Assembly: GCA_000711775.1 (NCBI GenBank)
Contig: ARYC01000095.1
Span: 1 to 64,000, forward strand
DNA length: 64,000 bases
Source of the DNA: Oxytricha trifallax
Lineage: Eukaryota > Ciliophora > Spirotrichea > Sporadotrichida > Oxytrichidae
Direction of reading: 5' to 3'
The notes under the pieces are model-generated. The model saw nothing but the letters and a program-made list of their open reading frames with translations, did not search any database and was not told where the DNA came from. This document shows, piece by piece, positions 11,797 to 23,905 of the stretch. Positions within the stretch are counted from its first letter, which is position 1. Each line of letters starts with the position of its first letter. The position numbers were made by a program, and so were the translations under genes.

Positions 11797-12230
11797 AAAT
11801 CTCTTCAAACAGGACAAATAGATGAATCCGTAGACATAAAATAACGTAAATTGAATAGAGTCACAACTAAGAATTATAATATCTACGTAAAGGACAGATA
11901 CGGTATACTTTCTTAAATATGACGGTAAGTAGCAAGAACTAAATTTGATCTATAAGTATATCTAGTAGAGGCAGTTATAATTATTTTAATTTTAATTTTT
12001 TATTACTATATTTTATTTCCACAATTAGATTGTATTTAGCAATAATTTCCTCTATTTTTAGTATGTTTATTAGGATATTATTTTAATAATTGTTTTAAAT
12101 TCATATTTTATTAATATATTTGAATTTTATCAAAAATAGGCTTTTCTCTTGCAAATTGATAATTTTTATTGATAATTTTACTCCTATAAGCAAATGCAAT
12201 TAACATTTATATTTAAGGATATTGGGGTAT

Positions 12231-15200
12231 TGAATATGACTGGGCACTTCGATGCTGCCTTCTAAGTTTAATATGCTGGACCTAACTACGATGTTTACAT
12301 GAACATGGACACCTACTTTACAATCAGTAAATTTATTTGAGGATTATATTCTATAATTTATATAATATTAATTAAAATTTTATTACTTTAAGAATAAGTT
12401 TGTTATAAATAAAATGTATGTATAGTAATTTTCTCAATCAACAGACCTGAACACTGGCAGGCCATCTATGAAGACTCTTCGAGAATATATTATTAATTAA
12501 AGTTTTTAATGTTTAAAATTTAGCCAATCTTATTTTTTATTATATTTTCAGAAATTAATTGCATAAATTTCTTATAAAATTTTCAAATTTTAGATTGCAA
12601 AAACATAATAGATCAGCTAAAAATGAAATTATTATATCTTACTGATAAAAATTTATATATATATATATACCAATAATATTATAAATCAATAAATATATTA
12701 ATACAATTTAGATTCTTTATTTAAAATTCTTGAATTTTTATTAACTTATTAAATAATTATTGAAGGAGAGTTTTCCCATTTTATTATTTGAAACTTTTTG
12801 ATTATTTAGTTTTTTTTTTCTCAATTATAAATCAAAATTCGTTATATTTTAAATATATTATGTTTACTTTAACATATTAATAACATGATGCCTTGCACTG
12901 ATGATAGATTTGGTTAAGATTTAATTAGTGAAGCCTAATCTTTAGGTATCTCAAAGTATTGGTGCATAAATACACATTATAATAAAAAAATTATAATAAA
13001 ATGTTAATAATTTGATTTACTTTATCAATTAATGATTGATTTAAAATGAAAAATATTTTATTTGTGAATGGAACAGAGCTTCACATCTAAAATTAAAACT
13101 GTAAATTGTTTCATTACAATTTAATTACGTAAAATATAATTTTGCATTTTTTATTTCTATTTAAAAATAAAAACTTACAAAAATATAAATCTTAACACAG
13201 TTTTAATCTAAAAAATTTAAGCATTCATTTGAATTTAATAAATTGAATGAAGCAGTTTATATCTGCTTTTTAAAGAATTTTTATTAAACAAAAAGTTTAT
13301 TTTGATAAACAATTATTGGAGAGTAAGTAAAAAAAATATTGAAAAATATTTTTTATAAATGTATCAAAATTTACAATAAATTCTATTTCTCTGTATGATA
13401 ATTAAAGAGCATGAATAATTTTGATAGAAAAATAAGTATATTCAATTATAAATTTCAAAAAGTAATAAATATATTTCGAAATTATAATAGGCTTAAATTA
13501 ATAAAATAATGATATATTTTTTAAAAGATTATTAAACATAAAACTTTTAAAAATTTTTTCAAATAAGCAAATATTTTAAATTAATTATATGCACTTGTTC
13601 AAACTTTTTATAACTTTATTTAATTATTCTTTTCTTAATCATTATTATTCCTCTGTATTTATATTGATATTTATAGTAAACCTAATTAATTACTATTGAG
13701 TAAGTGAAAATTCTTTAATTTTATTGCAATTTATATGAATTATGTCGTATGATAAATTATCACCTTGATTTATGCTATAAATTAAATGTTTAGGGAATAT
13801 AAACAAATTAAACTCACCTATTTTATTCAATTCATATTTTAATACATTTAGGAATTTCTAAAAAAATTATAAAATATATTGATCTATCATGTTATATAAT
13901 TTCTTAAATTAATGCCTACTAATGTTAAACTATAATTTTATATTTAACAAATAAATTCATATATTTTATGGAATTTTTGATATTGCAAATTGCCATAAAG
14001 TAAATTGTACTTCATATTATAGATAGTGTAACAAGTTCGAATCATTATGGTTTTTATAATATTTTAATAATTTTAATACATATTTATATTATAGTTTATT
14101 CTATTTTGAACAATAAAATTATTTTTTTTATTAATTTATAATAAATTGCCCTAAGTATCCCTTTTAAATTAAAAAAAGCTCAAAAACATCTTTTAAAAGG
14201 ATGATATTAACACTCTGTTAAAAACATTTAAACTTTCACTGATTTCAAAAGGAGCAAATGAGTTTTAAAAAATTAAGAAAATATCAAATCTAAAAATGAA
14301 TTTTTTTCTTGAATTTATCATTTTATACTTATTCTATTAGTAAAGAGAAAAAATTTATAAAAAAAAAATATATTTGCTAAGGTTTTTGTTGATAAGATAT
14401 CATGTAATTTAAAAGGGTCCAAAAATTTTAATTAAAATCAGAACTAAAAAATATTTAAAGAAAATTAATTTTGACATGATTTTAAGTAAGAATAATATAT
14501 TTGGTTATTAAATGGAAAAAAATTATTTGCAGTATATTTTGACTACTGCAATCAAACTTTTCTTGATATAATGCACCCTGGTAAAGGTCTGGTATGTAAG
14601 ACTATTGCGTAGATTTTAAAACCTTATTAATAAAAAATAATTTGAAATACAAAGATATTTAACTAAATCATTTTCTTTAATTAAACTATTCTTATAACCT
14701 TAATTATAATTAAGTGAAAAATTGTAGACTCAAATATATTTCAGTTATCAATCCCGAAATTCCTTTCGTTGCACTATTTAGATATTTCAAGAATTCTTAC
14801 TTAGACTATAACGAATTTTGAATTATATAATATTCATAATAAAAAAATAAAAAATATATTTAATAATTTCTTAAATTAGAAAAATTAGAGAAAAAATGAA
14901 AGAAAGTAAGAACTTTTTGATATTAAGATTTCATTTAACAATTTTGACTTAATATTATATTTTTTTTAATCATTCTTGAATTAAGTTAATTTTCTATAAA
15001 TTAATGCATTTTTATTAAAGAGTAAATTATAGCTTCTATAAAAATTCAATTGGTAAAACCCTATTTTTCTAAACTTATAAATTTTAATTATTATATTTGT
15101 ATTATTCATTTAATGCATGAACTTTTTCTAAAATTGAAATTATTTTTTTTTATAATTAATTTAAATTTTCAGATTTATATTGTTATGATCCCTTTTAATT

Positions 15201-18200
15201 TGATAAAAATCCTGTGAAAGGTGTATTGAGAAATAAGGCGCATTAAGTGTTTCCATATAAAACAATACAACACACAGTCTTAGCTACTAGACATACTGCA
15301 TATCTCAAGGATGATAAGTTCTCTAGTTATGGAAGGGACACAGAACATACATTTTATGGTGTATATAAAAGATAAAGAATAAATTTAATGAAATATAATT
15401 AATCATATAAATATTAAATCTTTTTCTTCAAATTAATATTTCTTATATAAGAACAATTTTAAAAAATGAAATTAAATATCAAATTTTAATAAGTAATAAA
15501 TTAAATTTAATTATTTTAATTGAACTGATTTTTTCGCTTTTTCTCAGATAATTAAGAGTTTAGCAATTCAATAATTTAGTAAGTTAAATTCTTTATTATT
15601 CTTCCAAATCTAGCACATTTGATTTTTGAAAAGATATTATTAAATAAAAGAAGATGAGAATATAGTAATTAGGATGTTTTCAAAATTTAAATTCAACTCA
15701 TTTCTTAAATCCCATACTTTAAGAGTACTTAAAAATACGAATGGTTATTTTACTCCATTTTTCTTGAGATAATTACAAGTATTGAATTATTTCTTGATAT
15801 CTACTTAACTGTGACAACATCGTCCAGTAGACAATCTAAATTCAGAAAAGTTTAAACTAAAAATGAAAGATTTCCTGACAATCATTTAGAGAATTATACA
15901 TGCTATAGATCACAATTTTTCTTTTTTTTATCATTGAATAAGGTTGATTTAATTCTAGTTTGTTTTACTAAACATTATAAGGAATTTATTAATAACTATT
16001 AAAAATTCCCAACTTAAAGTTCAATAAATTACCTACTTTCTTAAATCCATTCTTTTCTACTTAATTCATGTTGCTTGAACAATAAATAATTTTTGAGAAT
16101 ATAATTAATCTTAATAAACCTTAAATAATTTTATGATTTTGATTCCGTCAAGATGGAGTTAGCTTTCGATCCATAACCCAAATTTATTTTAATAATTTAT
16201 CCATTTTCAGACAGAAATCGTTAAATCAAGCATATGTATTATCATTAAAAATAATATTGATCAAAACCACTATGGAGGACTAGATTTAATTAAAAACATG
16301 AAATTTCGATAAAATTATTAGGATATATTTATATTATCATAAGAAGATGTTCTAAATTGGTTTTTACATCAATTACTAAATTAAAACATGCTTATAATGA
16401 TTTTCTTTAAATTAAATAAATATTTAAGTGAGATTTTATAATAAAAGAATTTTGTAAAGTTCATGCTAGTAAAGTTCAATTTAGGACCAATTTAATTCAA
16501 AAATTATATAGCTTGTTTATCGCAATTTTGATAAAGACGACTGAGGAAAAGTGACAAATTCAACAACAACAAAAAATACATCTTTCAAATAGTTTTGATT
16601 TATTAAAATTTAACTTTAAAAAGAGATAAAATTAAATTATTTAATCAGAAGCATTAAAATTTTTGATAGTATTTTTTTAACTTAATCTTTTTATCCATCA
16701 TTTAAAGAGATAAAAGTCTTGTCACAAAATTAAAACATTTCATTTGATTTTTTTAAAAAAAGAATGAGTTGATTTAAAATACATTCCCATAATAAACAAA
16801 TTGGATAAATTTAAGGATTGTTTGAATATATTTTAAAATAAGCTTGATTAAATTAAAAAAGAAAATATAATTAATCTTTCTTACTACCGTTTAAATTGCT
16901 TTATAAGATTCATATTTTTTATTGTCACTAACTTAAGTTATGCTGACAAGAATATAAGTTTAAATCTTTTAAAAATTAAAGTAAAATTGTTTCAAATTAA
17001 TTGGCTGGGAGATATTTTATAAATCTCTTTATATATAGAATAAAAGATTATTTTTCATAAAGTGACTATTTTTTATAATTGACTTACTTTAACTGGACAT
17101 ATTAATAAATATATCATTAGAATTAACTAATATAAAAATATCAAAAATTTGCCAAATCTAACTAAGCTAGCATAAAGAATAGATTAGAGCTCATTGATTT
17201 TTTAAAAAAATTAGAGCAAGTTATTATAAATTTATTTGATTAAGTGTGAACTTGTTATAAATAATTTTTATTTAAATTTTTTTATCTACTAATTGTTTTT
17301 GACTTTTGATTACAACCCTTATGATAGGTACTAAGCTGATTACTTTCCTAATGGCCTCCCTCTCCTATAATTTGATTTTGAAATAAATGCCTATTATACT
17401 AAGAAATATAGAAAGGTCATGACTATTTTAGATGCCGTAGCCCAAACTGGAGGTATCATGGGGGTCTTAGTTGGTTTTGGAGCAATTCTTAATGGACTCT
17501 TCTAGTCAGCTTTATATAAACTCAAGATGATTGGTTTACTTTATACAACTACTAAATATTAAAAAGCAAAGGCTAGAGGAAACTTAAATGACTTTTCTAA
17601 GGATTTCTAGCCAAATAATATTAAATTATGATCTGATTGTAAAATATTAAATACAAATATGCATTAATTTCAAAATGTTAATTCAATTTAATTGCATTTA
17701 TTTTTTGGTTTTATATGGCAACCAATAAAATGAAAAAGATGGTTAAATATTCTATAAAATATTTAATAGTTTAGTTTTTCAAGCATTAAATATTTCTTGT
17801 TCTAAGTTAAATTGAAATTATTACTTGTCAATTAAATTATTTTAACTTACTTTGAATTTCAATTGCTCTCTCATTTTGATAGTCATTTTTAAGTAGTTCC
17901 TGTAGTTTAAATAATATATAATGCGCAATAACATAAAATATTATTTACAATAATTCAATCAAGCAATGATTATATTAAGTTCATATATTTTTATATCTAT
18001 TAATTTGCAAGTTATTGATGGGATCCTTTTAAATATTACAATTTTTGTATTTTAAATCATTTTATAAATTTGTAATCGCTCTATAATCTTTGATTTTTAA
18101 TTTTTATGAAGTCGCCTTCCTCCTTTTTAAATTTCAGTCTATTTGTATTTTTATTGAAATAAATAATTTTTAGGAGTTTATATTATTAATATTCTTAAGA

Positions 18201-21200
18201 TGATGGTTTACTAAATAAATAATATTAAATTCGAGAGAGGAAACGATAAATAATTTTTTTAGTTCATTTTAAATTTAATAATTTTTTGGTTTTTTAAAAT
18301 GCCTATTTTAATTTTAAAAAAATCAACGAGCATTATATTTATTTAATATTATTCATAAATTCAGCAATAAATCTCAATTATATTTTGTTTACAACAATCT
18401 TTTGAAAAATCTTTTAATTCATTTAATAATAGCATGAGAGCTTTGAAGAAAACAAACCATGACTCCAGCGATAGCAATAGCAAAAATAAAAATAAGTCTA
18501 ACTCGCCTTAAAATTCATTAATTGGAGATATTATCAATAAAATTATGACTAGTAGACCTTTGATTTTCCACAAATGGTCAATAATTTGGCATGAGTTATC
18601 AAATAAATTTTACTTTTGTAGAAAAGGCCTAGATTAAAAATTCAAAGAATATGCCTTGGCTGATTTGAAAATGAATCACGAGCTGGATGTTGTTCATATA
18701 ATTAAGAAAATGAGATAAGTAGATGTTCTCACAAAAATTCTAGTAAATATTAACTAGCAATAACTTCTGAAATTCGGAGAAGATTCAACTATTACTCTTA
18801 AGGAAGAGTCTTAATAAATAAGTTAGAGTGATTCCTTGAAATTTAAAATAATCGAAAAATAATTAGGTGAGCTCGAGAAGAGATCTGCAAAATCAAATAA
18901 TGCAAAGTAATTAATGCAATTATTAAGTGGTTAAAATTAGCATGGATCTACCACTTCAAGTGAGGAGAAGCTTTATGACTCGTTGAACAAGCTAAAGTCA
19001 AAGAAATCTTTTCTTTATATTTAAAATGTTTTAGAAAAATTAGATTGATATGTTTCATATATAATTATTGATACTATAAAAGTAAAATTTAATTATGTAA
19101 TCTGAGCCAGTGATTTAGTCAAATAATAAAAATAAGAAATAATCGAAAGTCTCTCATCCTTAAGTTAATATTAATTTTAATGACGGCAAGTTGGATCAAA
19201 ATAGCGAATAATCCTAGCAACTTTTTGAATAAATCATTAATTAGAAAAGTATTAAATATTATAAGAAGATTTGGAAAATTTTACTAAATATTTGTAATAG
19301 ATAATTAAATATTTACTTCGTGAATGAATTGATTTAGGAATTATCTTTTCAAGCATATTTTAATCTTATTTAAAAACTATTTATCCAAGAAATGATATAT
19401 AAAAGAAAGAAATTTTTATGTTATTCTAGGTTTTAAATAATTTAAAGAGACAAAGATTTATTTTATTTCTTATTTATAATAATTAATATAATAAAGGTAT
19501 AAATGGAAATTTAAAGAGAGCCAATATTAAGCTGGTGATGTTATGATATAGTTCTTAATATCATGAAGTAAAAAATAATGAATTTATTGCATGTGTTTTA
19601 TAAATAGCAATCAATCATTTGAAAAAATTATTATTATAATCAAAATGGGTATTAAAAAAAAGTATTCAGTTTTAGTGTCAATTTTATTAGGTTTTTAAGA
19701 ATAGTATATCCTTGTGATTGATGTTTAAATCAAATAAATTTAACATATCACAGTTTAATACTAAAATCGAACCATTTATCTTATTCGTGACGGAGATGTA
19801 TCTGAGTGAGTTGACGTGGCAATTCCGTGACGTGGCAGTCATAAAGTAGAAAACTCAAAAAAAAAGAACTTCTGTTATTACCTAGCCTCCTTATAAAATC
19901 AAGATTTTGCCAGCATAATCTGAACAACAGAGCTCGTAAAATTCAACTAGATGATAAGAAGTGGAGAAAAACGCCTACCGGTCCCACCGCTGCTGGGAAA
20001 CGTAATTCCTGTCCTTTAGCTATTGTAGCTTCAGCATCCTCACCCGTGTGGGAGAAAAATTCTTATCGTTGGCTTAAATGGTTTTCGTTTTCTCACTTTT
20101 GAAAGCAGATCGTACCTCCATCCTGCTCCCTATTACCTAGGAAGCTGAACTCAAGCCAGGTAAGTTCATCTATGCAGGGAAATCCTTGTGTCCACCGCAC
20201 TTGAGGAGTGTAGCAGCTGACAGATTGAACCCCGCCAACGGGCCTCTAATGCGTTGCGTCCAGTAACACCCTACTTGCCCTCAGTAGGCCTTAGTTTAAT
20301 AGAAAGCCCTAAGAGAGATTGGTACCTCACCTAACAATTAACTTTCTAATTTAATAATATTGTATATCCTTAATTTTCAATATAATTAATTACTTATTTT
20401 TTAAAATAATTTTCATTCATGTAAAGGCATGGGTTTTATAAATCTATCTTTATTATAAATATGATATTTACTACAATGTTTAGAAACTAAATTACTCATT
20501 GTCCAAACATCAAGCTATCTAGGCTATTTCTAACTCATTAACCTCTTTATTTACCGCTTAATAATATTGGTTTTTATAAGTGCTCTACAATATTACCCAA
20601 CAACTTTTCTGGTTGGGAATGTTAAAATAGATAAGAATAAAAATCAGAGAGTACTTGTAAATAAAATGCTAGTCAACTCCAGAAACAAGCTTAAAATACT
20701 ATCTATATTCAACAAGTTTCAGAAATTTATTTTAAAATGATTTTTTAATTATTTAGACAGTTTAATCTTGACAGAATCTATTTTGGATTTAAAATTATTT
20801 ATAAAAAAACTTCTCTTAATTTTTCAAAATAGAATTTTGCACTAATAAATTCTTCAAATTCTTATATACTATTTTTCTAATAATAATTATAAAGTTAAAA
20901 ATTAGAAGCATAAGAATCATAAACAAAGACAAATATATTTATATATTTCCATACTTTTCTTTTGGATAAATTTATATTTTATCATTTTAATTTAATTTTT
21001 TCAAAATATAAGACGACCTAAAGATTGTGATTCAGAGAGATAAATTCCTGTCGAGTATATTAAGATTATAATATTTTAATTAATAGAAAATTTAAATTGA
21101 AAAATTCTAAGTTCATATGATTTATTAATAGTACCAGACTCCCACTGAAGACATTTAAGAAGAAAGAACTTCTCCAAAGAACAGTAAATATAATATAAAT

Positions 21201-21227
21201 AAAAATATCATAAAAATCTCAGAATGA
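12231..21227 (+). CDS. Gene A: membrane protein, IES-interrupted, 5' end not found
   Basis: Reconstructed by comparison with gene B (23906-36135), whose pieces occur in the same order. Approximate MDSs: 12231-12326, 12412-12497, 12876-12978, 13066-13103, 14531-14615, 14735-14820, 15196-15365, 16133-16195, 17303-17630, 18427-19047, 19097-19255, 20898-20935, 21009-21070 and 21135-21227. Recognisable protein pieces include NMTGHFDAA, FDYCNQTFLDIMHPGKGL, a hydrophobic helix in GGIMGVLVGFGAILNGLF, and a long polar Gln/Ser-rich C-terminal region ending in TGA. The family is a ciliate-type multipass or bitopic membrane protein of unknown function; I cannot name it. MDSs matching the first 5' exons of gene B (TM1 and the segment after it) are absent upstream, where transposon-like DNA lies. 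Gene A may be 5'-truncated, or those MDSs may be elsewhere. Confidence 0.75.
12492..12875 (+). other. IES in gene A, pointer ATTAAT
   Basis: ATTAAT occurs at 12492-12497, at the end of the upstream MDS, and again at 12876-12881, at the start of the next. Removing 384 bp joins GAA TAT ATT ATT AAT AAC ATG ATG in frame. The equivalent junction in gene B uses ATTAA and a 348-bp IES. The interior is about 85% A+T without coding signs. Confidence 0.8.
12979..18426 (+). other. AT-rich spacers between gene A MDSs
   Basis: Between the small MDSs listed under gene A, this interval consists of very AT-rich spacers: 12979-13065, 13104-14530, 14616-14734, 14821-15195, 15366-16132, 16196-17302 and 17631-18426. 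I see no genes or mobile elements in them. They correspond in position, but not in sequence or length, to spacers of gene B, as expected of IESs under no sequence constraint. Confidence 0.65.
19783..20332. other. GC-rich island inside a gene A spacer
   Basis: About 550 bp of roughly 45% GC in a region otherwise near 20% GC, lying between gene A MDSs at 19097-19255 and 20898. The left edge has a direct repeat of TGACGTGGCA (twice within about 30 bp). On the minus strand, GGGGTTCAATC (plus 20223-20233) resembles a tRNA-type pol III B box, preceded by CCGTTGGCGGG, a motif shared with the smaller island at 32085-32275. I found no ORF with protein character. Candidates are a SINE or a non-coding RNA gene. 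The homologous spacer in gene B (35421-35797) lacks it, so it is an insertion or private retention. Confidence 0.55.
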
Positions 21228-22560
21228 CTATAAACAATGATATTTAATACATAATTAATCATAATTCATTTTAGAATATAGTAAATTAATCTAGCTGTTG
21301 TAATTATGAATTGATTACTCCTATAATTAAATATAAAAAGATTGAAATTTTTTGATAGAATTGTTATTTGAAAAAGAAATAATAATATTAGATTCATATT
21401 ATAAGTATATAAAAAAGCCATATAAAAGATATGCTTTATCTTACTAGCAAACGAATAGTCTATGGCTTTGATACATTATAATGTTAATTTAAAAAAAATA
21501 TTAAAATGTGAGGTAAAATAAAAATATTTATAGAATTGCATCTTTTTCACTAATTTGATTGAAAATAAGATGTTTTTATCAATCGAAAATTCTTGGTGAA
21601 AAAAAATTAATAAAATTAAAAGGGAAGTGTTGATATTATATTTTCTTCAATTTTTTTTCAAGTTCAAATCATTTATTTTGAATTTTATTCGATAATTATA
21701 AGCAATTAAATATTTAATTAAGAATTACATAACTTGAAAAATTCGGATATACTATATTTATTTTTATTAAATTACAATTAGTTAAAGTTGCTTAATTTAA
21801 CAAGAATATTAATTTAATCGAAATAGTTTCAATCTATTTGTTAATACTTTAGTTATAGTAATTTTTTTTCTTTAATTAGAATTATCAAATATGGTCTGAT
21901 CTTACTTTTTATGTATGATAAAAATAAAATTTAATTTTTAAATATTTAAGTTTTTATCCCTAATAATCATAGTAAAAAAGTAAAAAAGTTAGATAGCATC
22001 TATTATTCAATAATTATTAACCAAGATTAATTGTATTTATTGAATAATTAGATATCTTTTTATTCAAATATTAATTTTAAATATTGTTTTATTTGAACAT
22101 TTATAAATTTATCAACATTTCTAGATAATTAATTGTATACAATTAAATAAAAGTAGTTACTTTATAAATCATCATTCTTATTATTTATAAAATTATTTAA
22201 ATGACATTCATTCTAGTGTACCTAAAATATTGGGAGTTATTAAATTAAGGGAAAATCTTCTTAAGAAATATATTTTCATATAATATCTCAGTTTGATTGA
22301 TAGTATTTATATAGATTAAAAATTTATCCACCTATCCACTCAATATTTTAATTAAATAATTGCTGTAGGACTTACTTTTTCATAGAAATGTTCTAAATCA
22401 TCCGTTATTAATTTTATAGAGATATATCATTACATTTTTAATAAAATTAGTTGTTATGGACAAATGAACATTCTAAAAATTAAATTTAATTATAAAAATA
22501 CTTAATTTTCAACTAATTATTTTGTGATTCTTTTCAATTGTCTAGTAAATTTTTGAAATA
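21228..22560. other. 3' flank of gene A and AT-rich spacer
   Basis: The first ~110 bp after the stop match the flank of gene B at 36136-36250 closely, including AATATAGTAAATT and CTAGCTGTTGTAATTATGAA. The duplication therefore included the 3' UTR and probably the macronuclear chromosome end. From about 21340 to 22560 the sequence is AT-rich without genes. Confidence 0.6.
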
Positions 22561-22561
22561 T

Positions 22562-22760
22562 TTCTTTTGTGGCAACTTTACTTCCAAAGATAGATCTATA
22601 AGTATGAAAATTTCAGATATCTTTAGAAACAATTCTACTTATAAGTTAGCAGGATAAATAAATCAGGGCCTTCTGATTTTCTTCTTAAATAAGTTAGAAC
22701 AATTCACAATTAAGGAAAAATCCACATAATTAGTTTTAGTGAAACTTCATAGTAAAGTTA
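22562..22760 (+). CDS. Isolated MDS-like segment, unknown protein
   Basis: A frame of about 65 codons with a rise in GC, reading FCGNFTSKDRSISMKISDIF and then LAGQINQGLLIFFLNKLEQF. No ATG or stop belongs clearly to it, and MITE copy 2 begins directly downstream. Probably a single MDS of an unidentified or decayed gene. Confidence 0.35.
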
Positions 22761-22787
22761 ATATTTTATAATACTAATTTCTATTTA

Positions 22788-23187
22788 TTGTAGGAATAAA
22801 TTCAATGTAGAAAAATAAATTAAAATGAAATTTAATTAATCATTAATTACCTACAGTTATGTTTTAGATAAATGTCTTCAAACCCTAACAAAATTATACT
22901 CTTTAGATTGTGCATTAAAAATTAGTAGGTGATTGTTATTGCTATAATGATTTTAACTCTTCTCTCAAGCTATAAAAATCCCTTTTACTTTTTTAGGAGT
23001 TAGCTCAAATTCAAAATATCTCACTTCCAGGGTTGATTTAAGAATATAGACAATAATATAGTTCAGCTAAAATTGCAGAATTTACCTTAGAATTGACTCA
23101 GATTTTAATTTTGTATCACTTTGGATTTTATAAGCGCCATAATTATAATATTTAATTCATTTTTCCAAATTGAATTTATTTCTACAA
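22788..23187. mobile_element. MITE with TA target duplication, copy 2
   Basis: A 400-bp element flanked by TA, with inverted ends TTGTAGGAATAAATTCAATG (left) and a right end finishing GAATTTATTTCTACAA. It aligns to the element at 7318-7732 along its length, sharing interior pieces such as ATTAATTACCTxCAGTTATG and CACTTTGGATTT, but is more diverged. No coding capacity. 23190-23905 is AT-rich with no gene seen. Confidence 0.8.
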
Positions 23188-23905
23188 TATAATAAAATGG
23201 CCTCAAAGTGGATAAATATAATTAAATTTCATTATTAGAGTAAGCGATTTAATATCCATTAATAATTGAGTTTAATTATAGCATATATAATCGTATTTAT
23301 TTGATATCGCATAGTAATAATGGTTGATGTTTTAACCAAATTATTTAATCACATTATAAGAACTTTAAAAATATTCTTACAGTAATTATGATAAAATTAA
23401 TGATTTCATACATGAGTTTAGACACAACTCATAATTATATTGAATTTTCTAAAATTATTGAGATATTGATAATAAGATAAGTAATATAAGTTCAATTATT
23501 TTGAGCTTATGAGATGTTTATTATATTTTATTATAGTATTGATTTTTGCATAATTATTAATTTTATTTTTAATCATTTAAACTCCGAGTTGATAAAAATA
23601 ATATAGAAATAGAACCTACCTTTTAAAAAGACTCTAATTAACATATGTTCTTGTTAATGAAATGTGGATTTATCAAGAAATTAGCTAAACTTACTATTCT
23701 TAGATTATTCTCAAATGTTTAATTAATCTTTTTCTTGAACATGCACTTTTTAACTCGTCAATATAATTCAAACAAAAATAGTACTTATTTATTTTTCTTC
23801 TAAATTATTATAATCTAATTTTGTTTGATTCTCTAAAAATAAGTTTGACTTTTTGATTTAACTTTTTTTAATTTTATTAAGCTATAAATATAAATTTAAC
23901 TTTGA

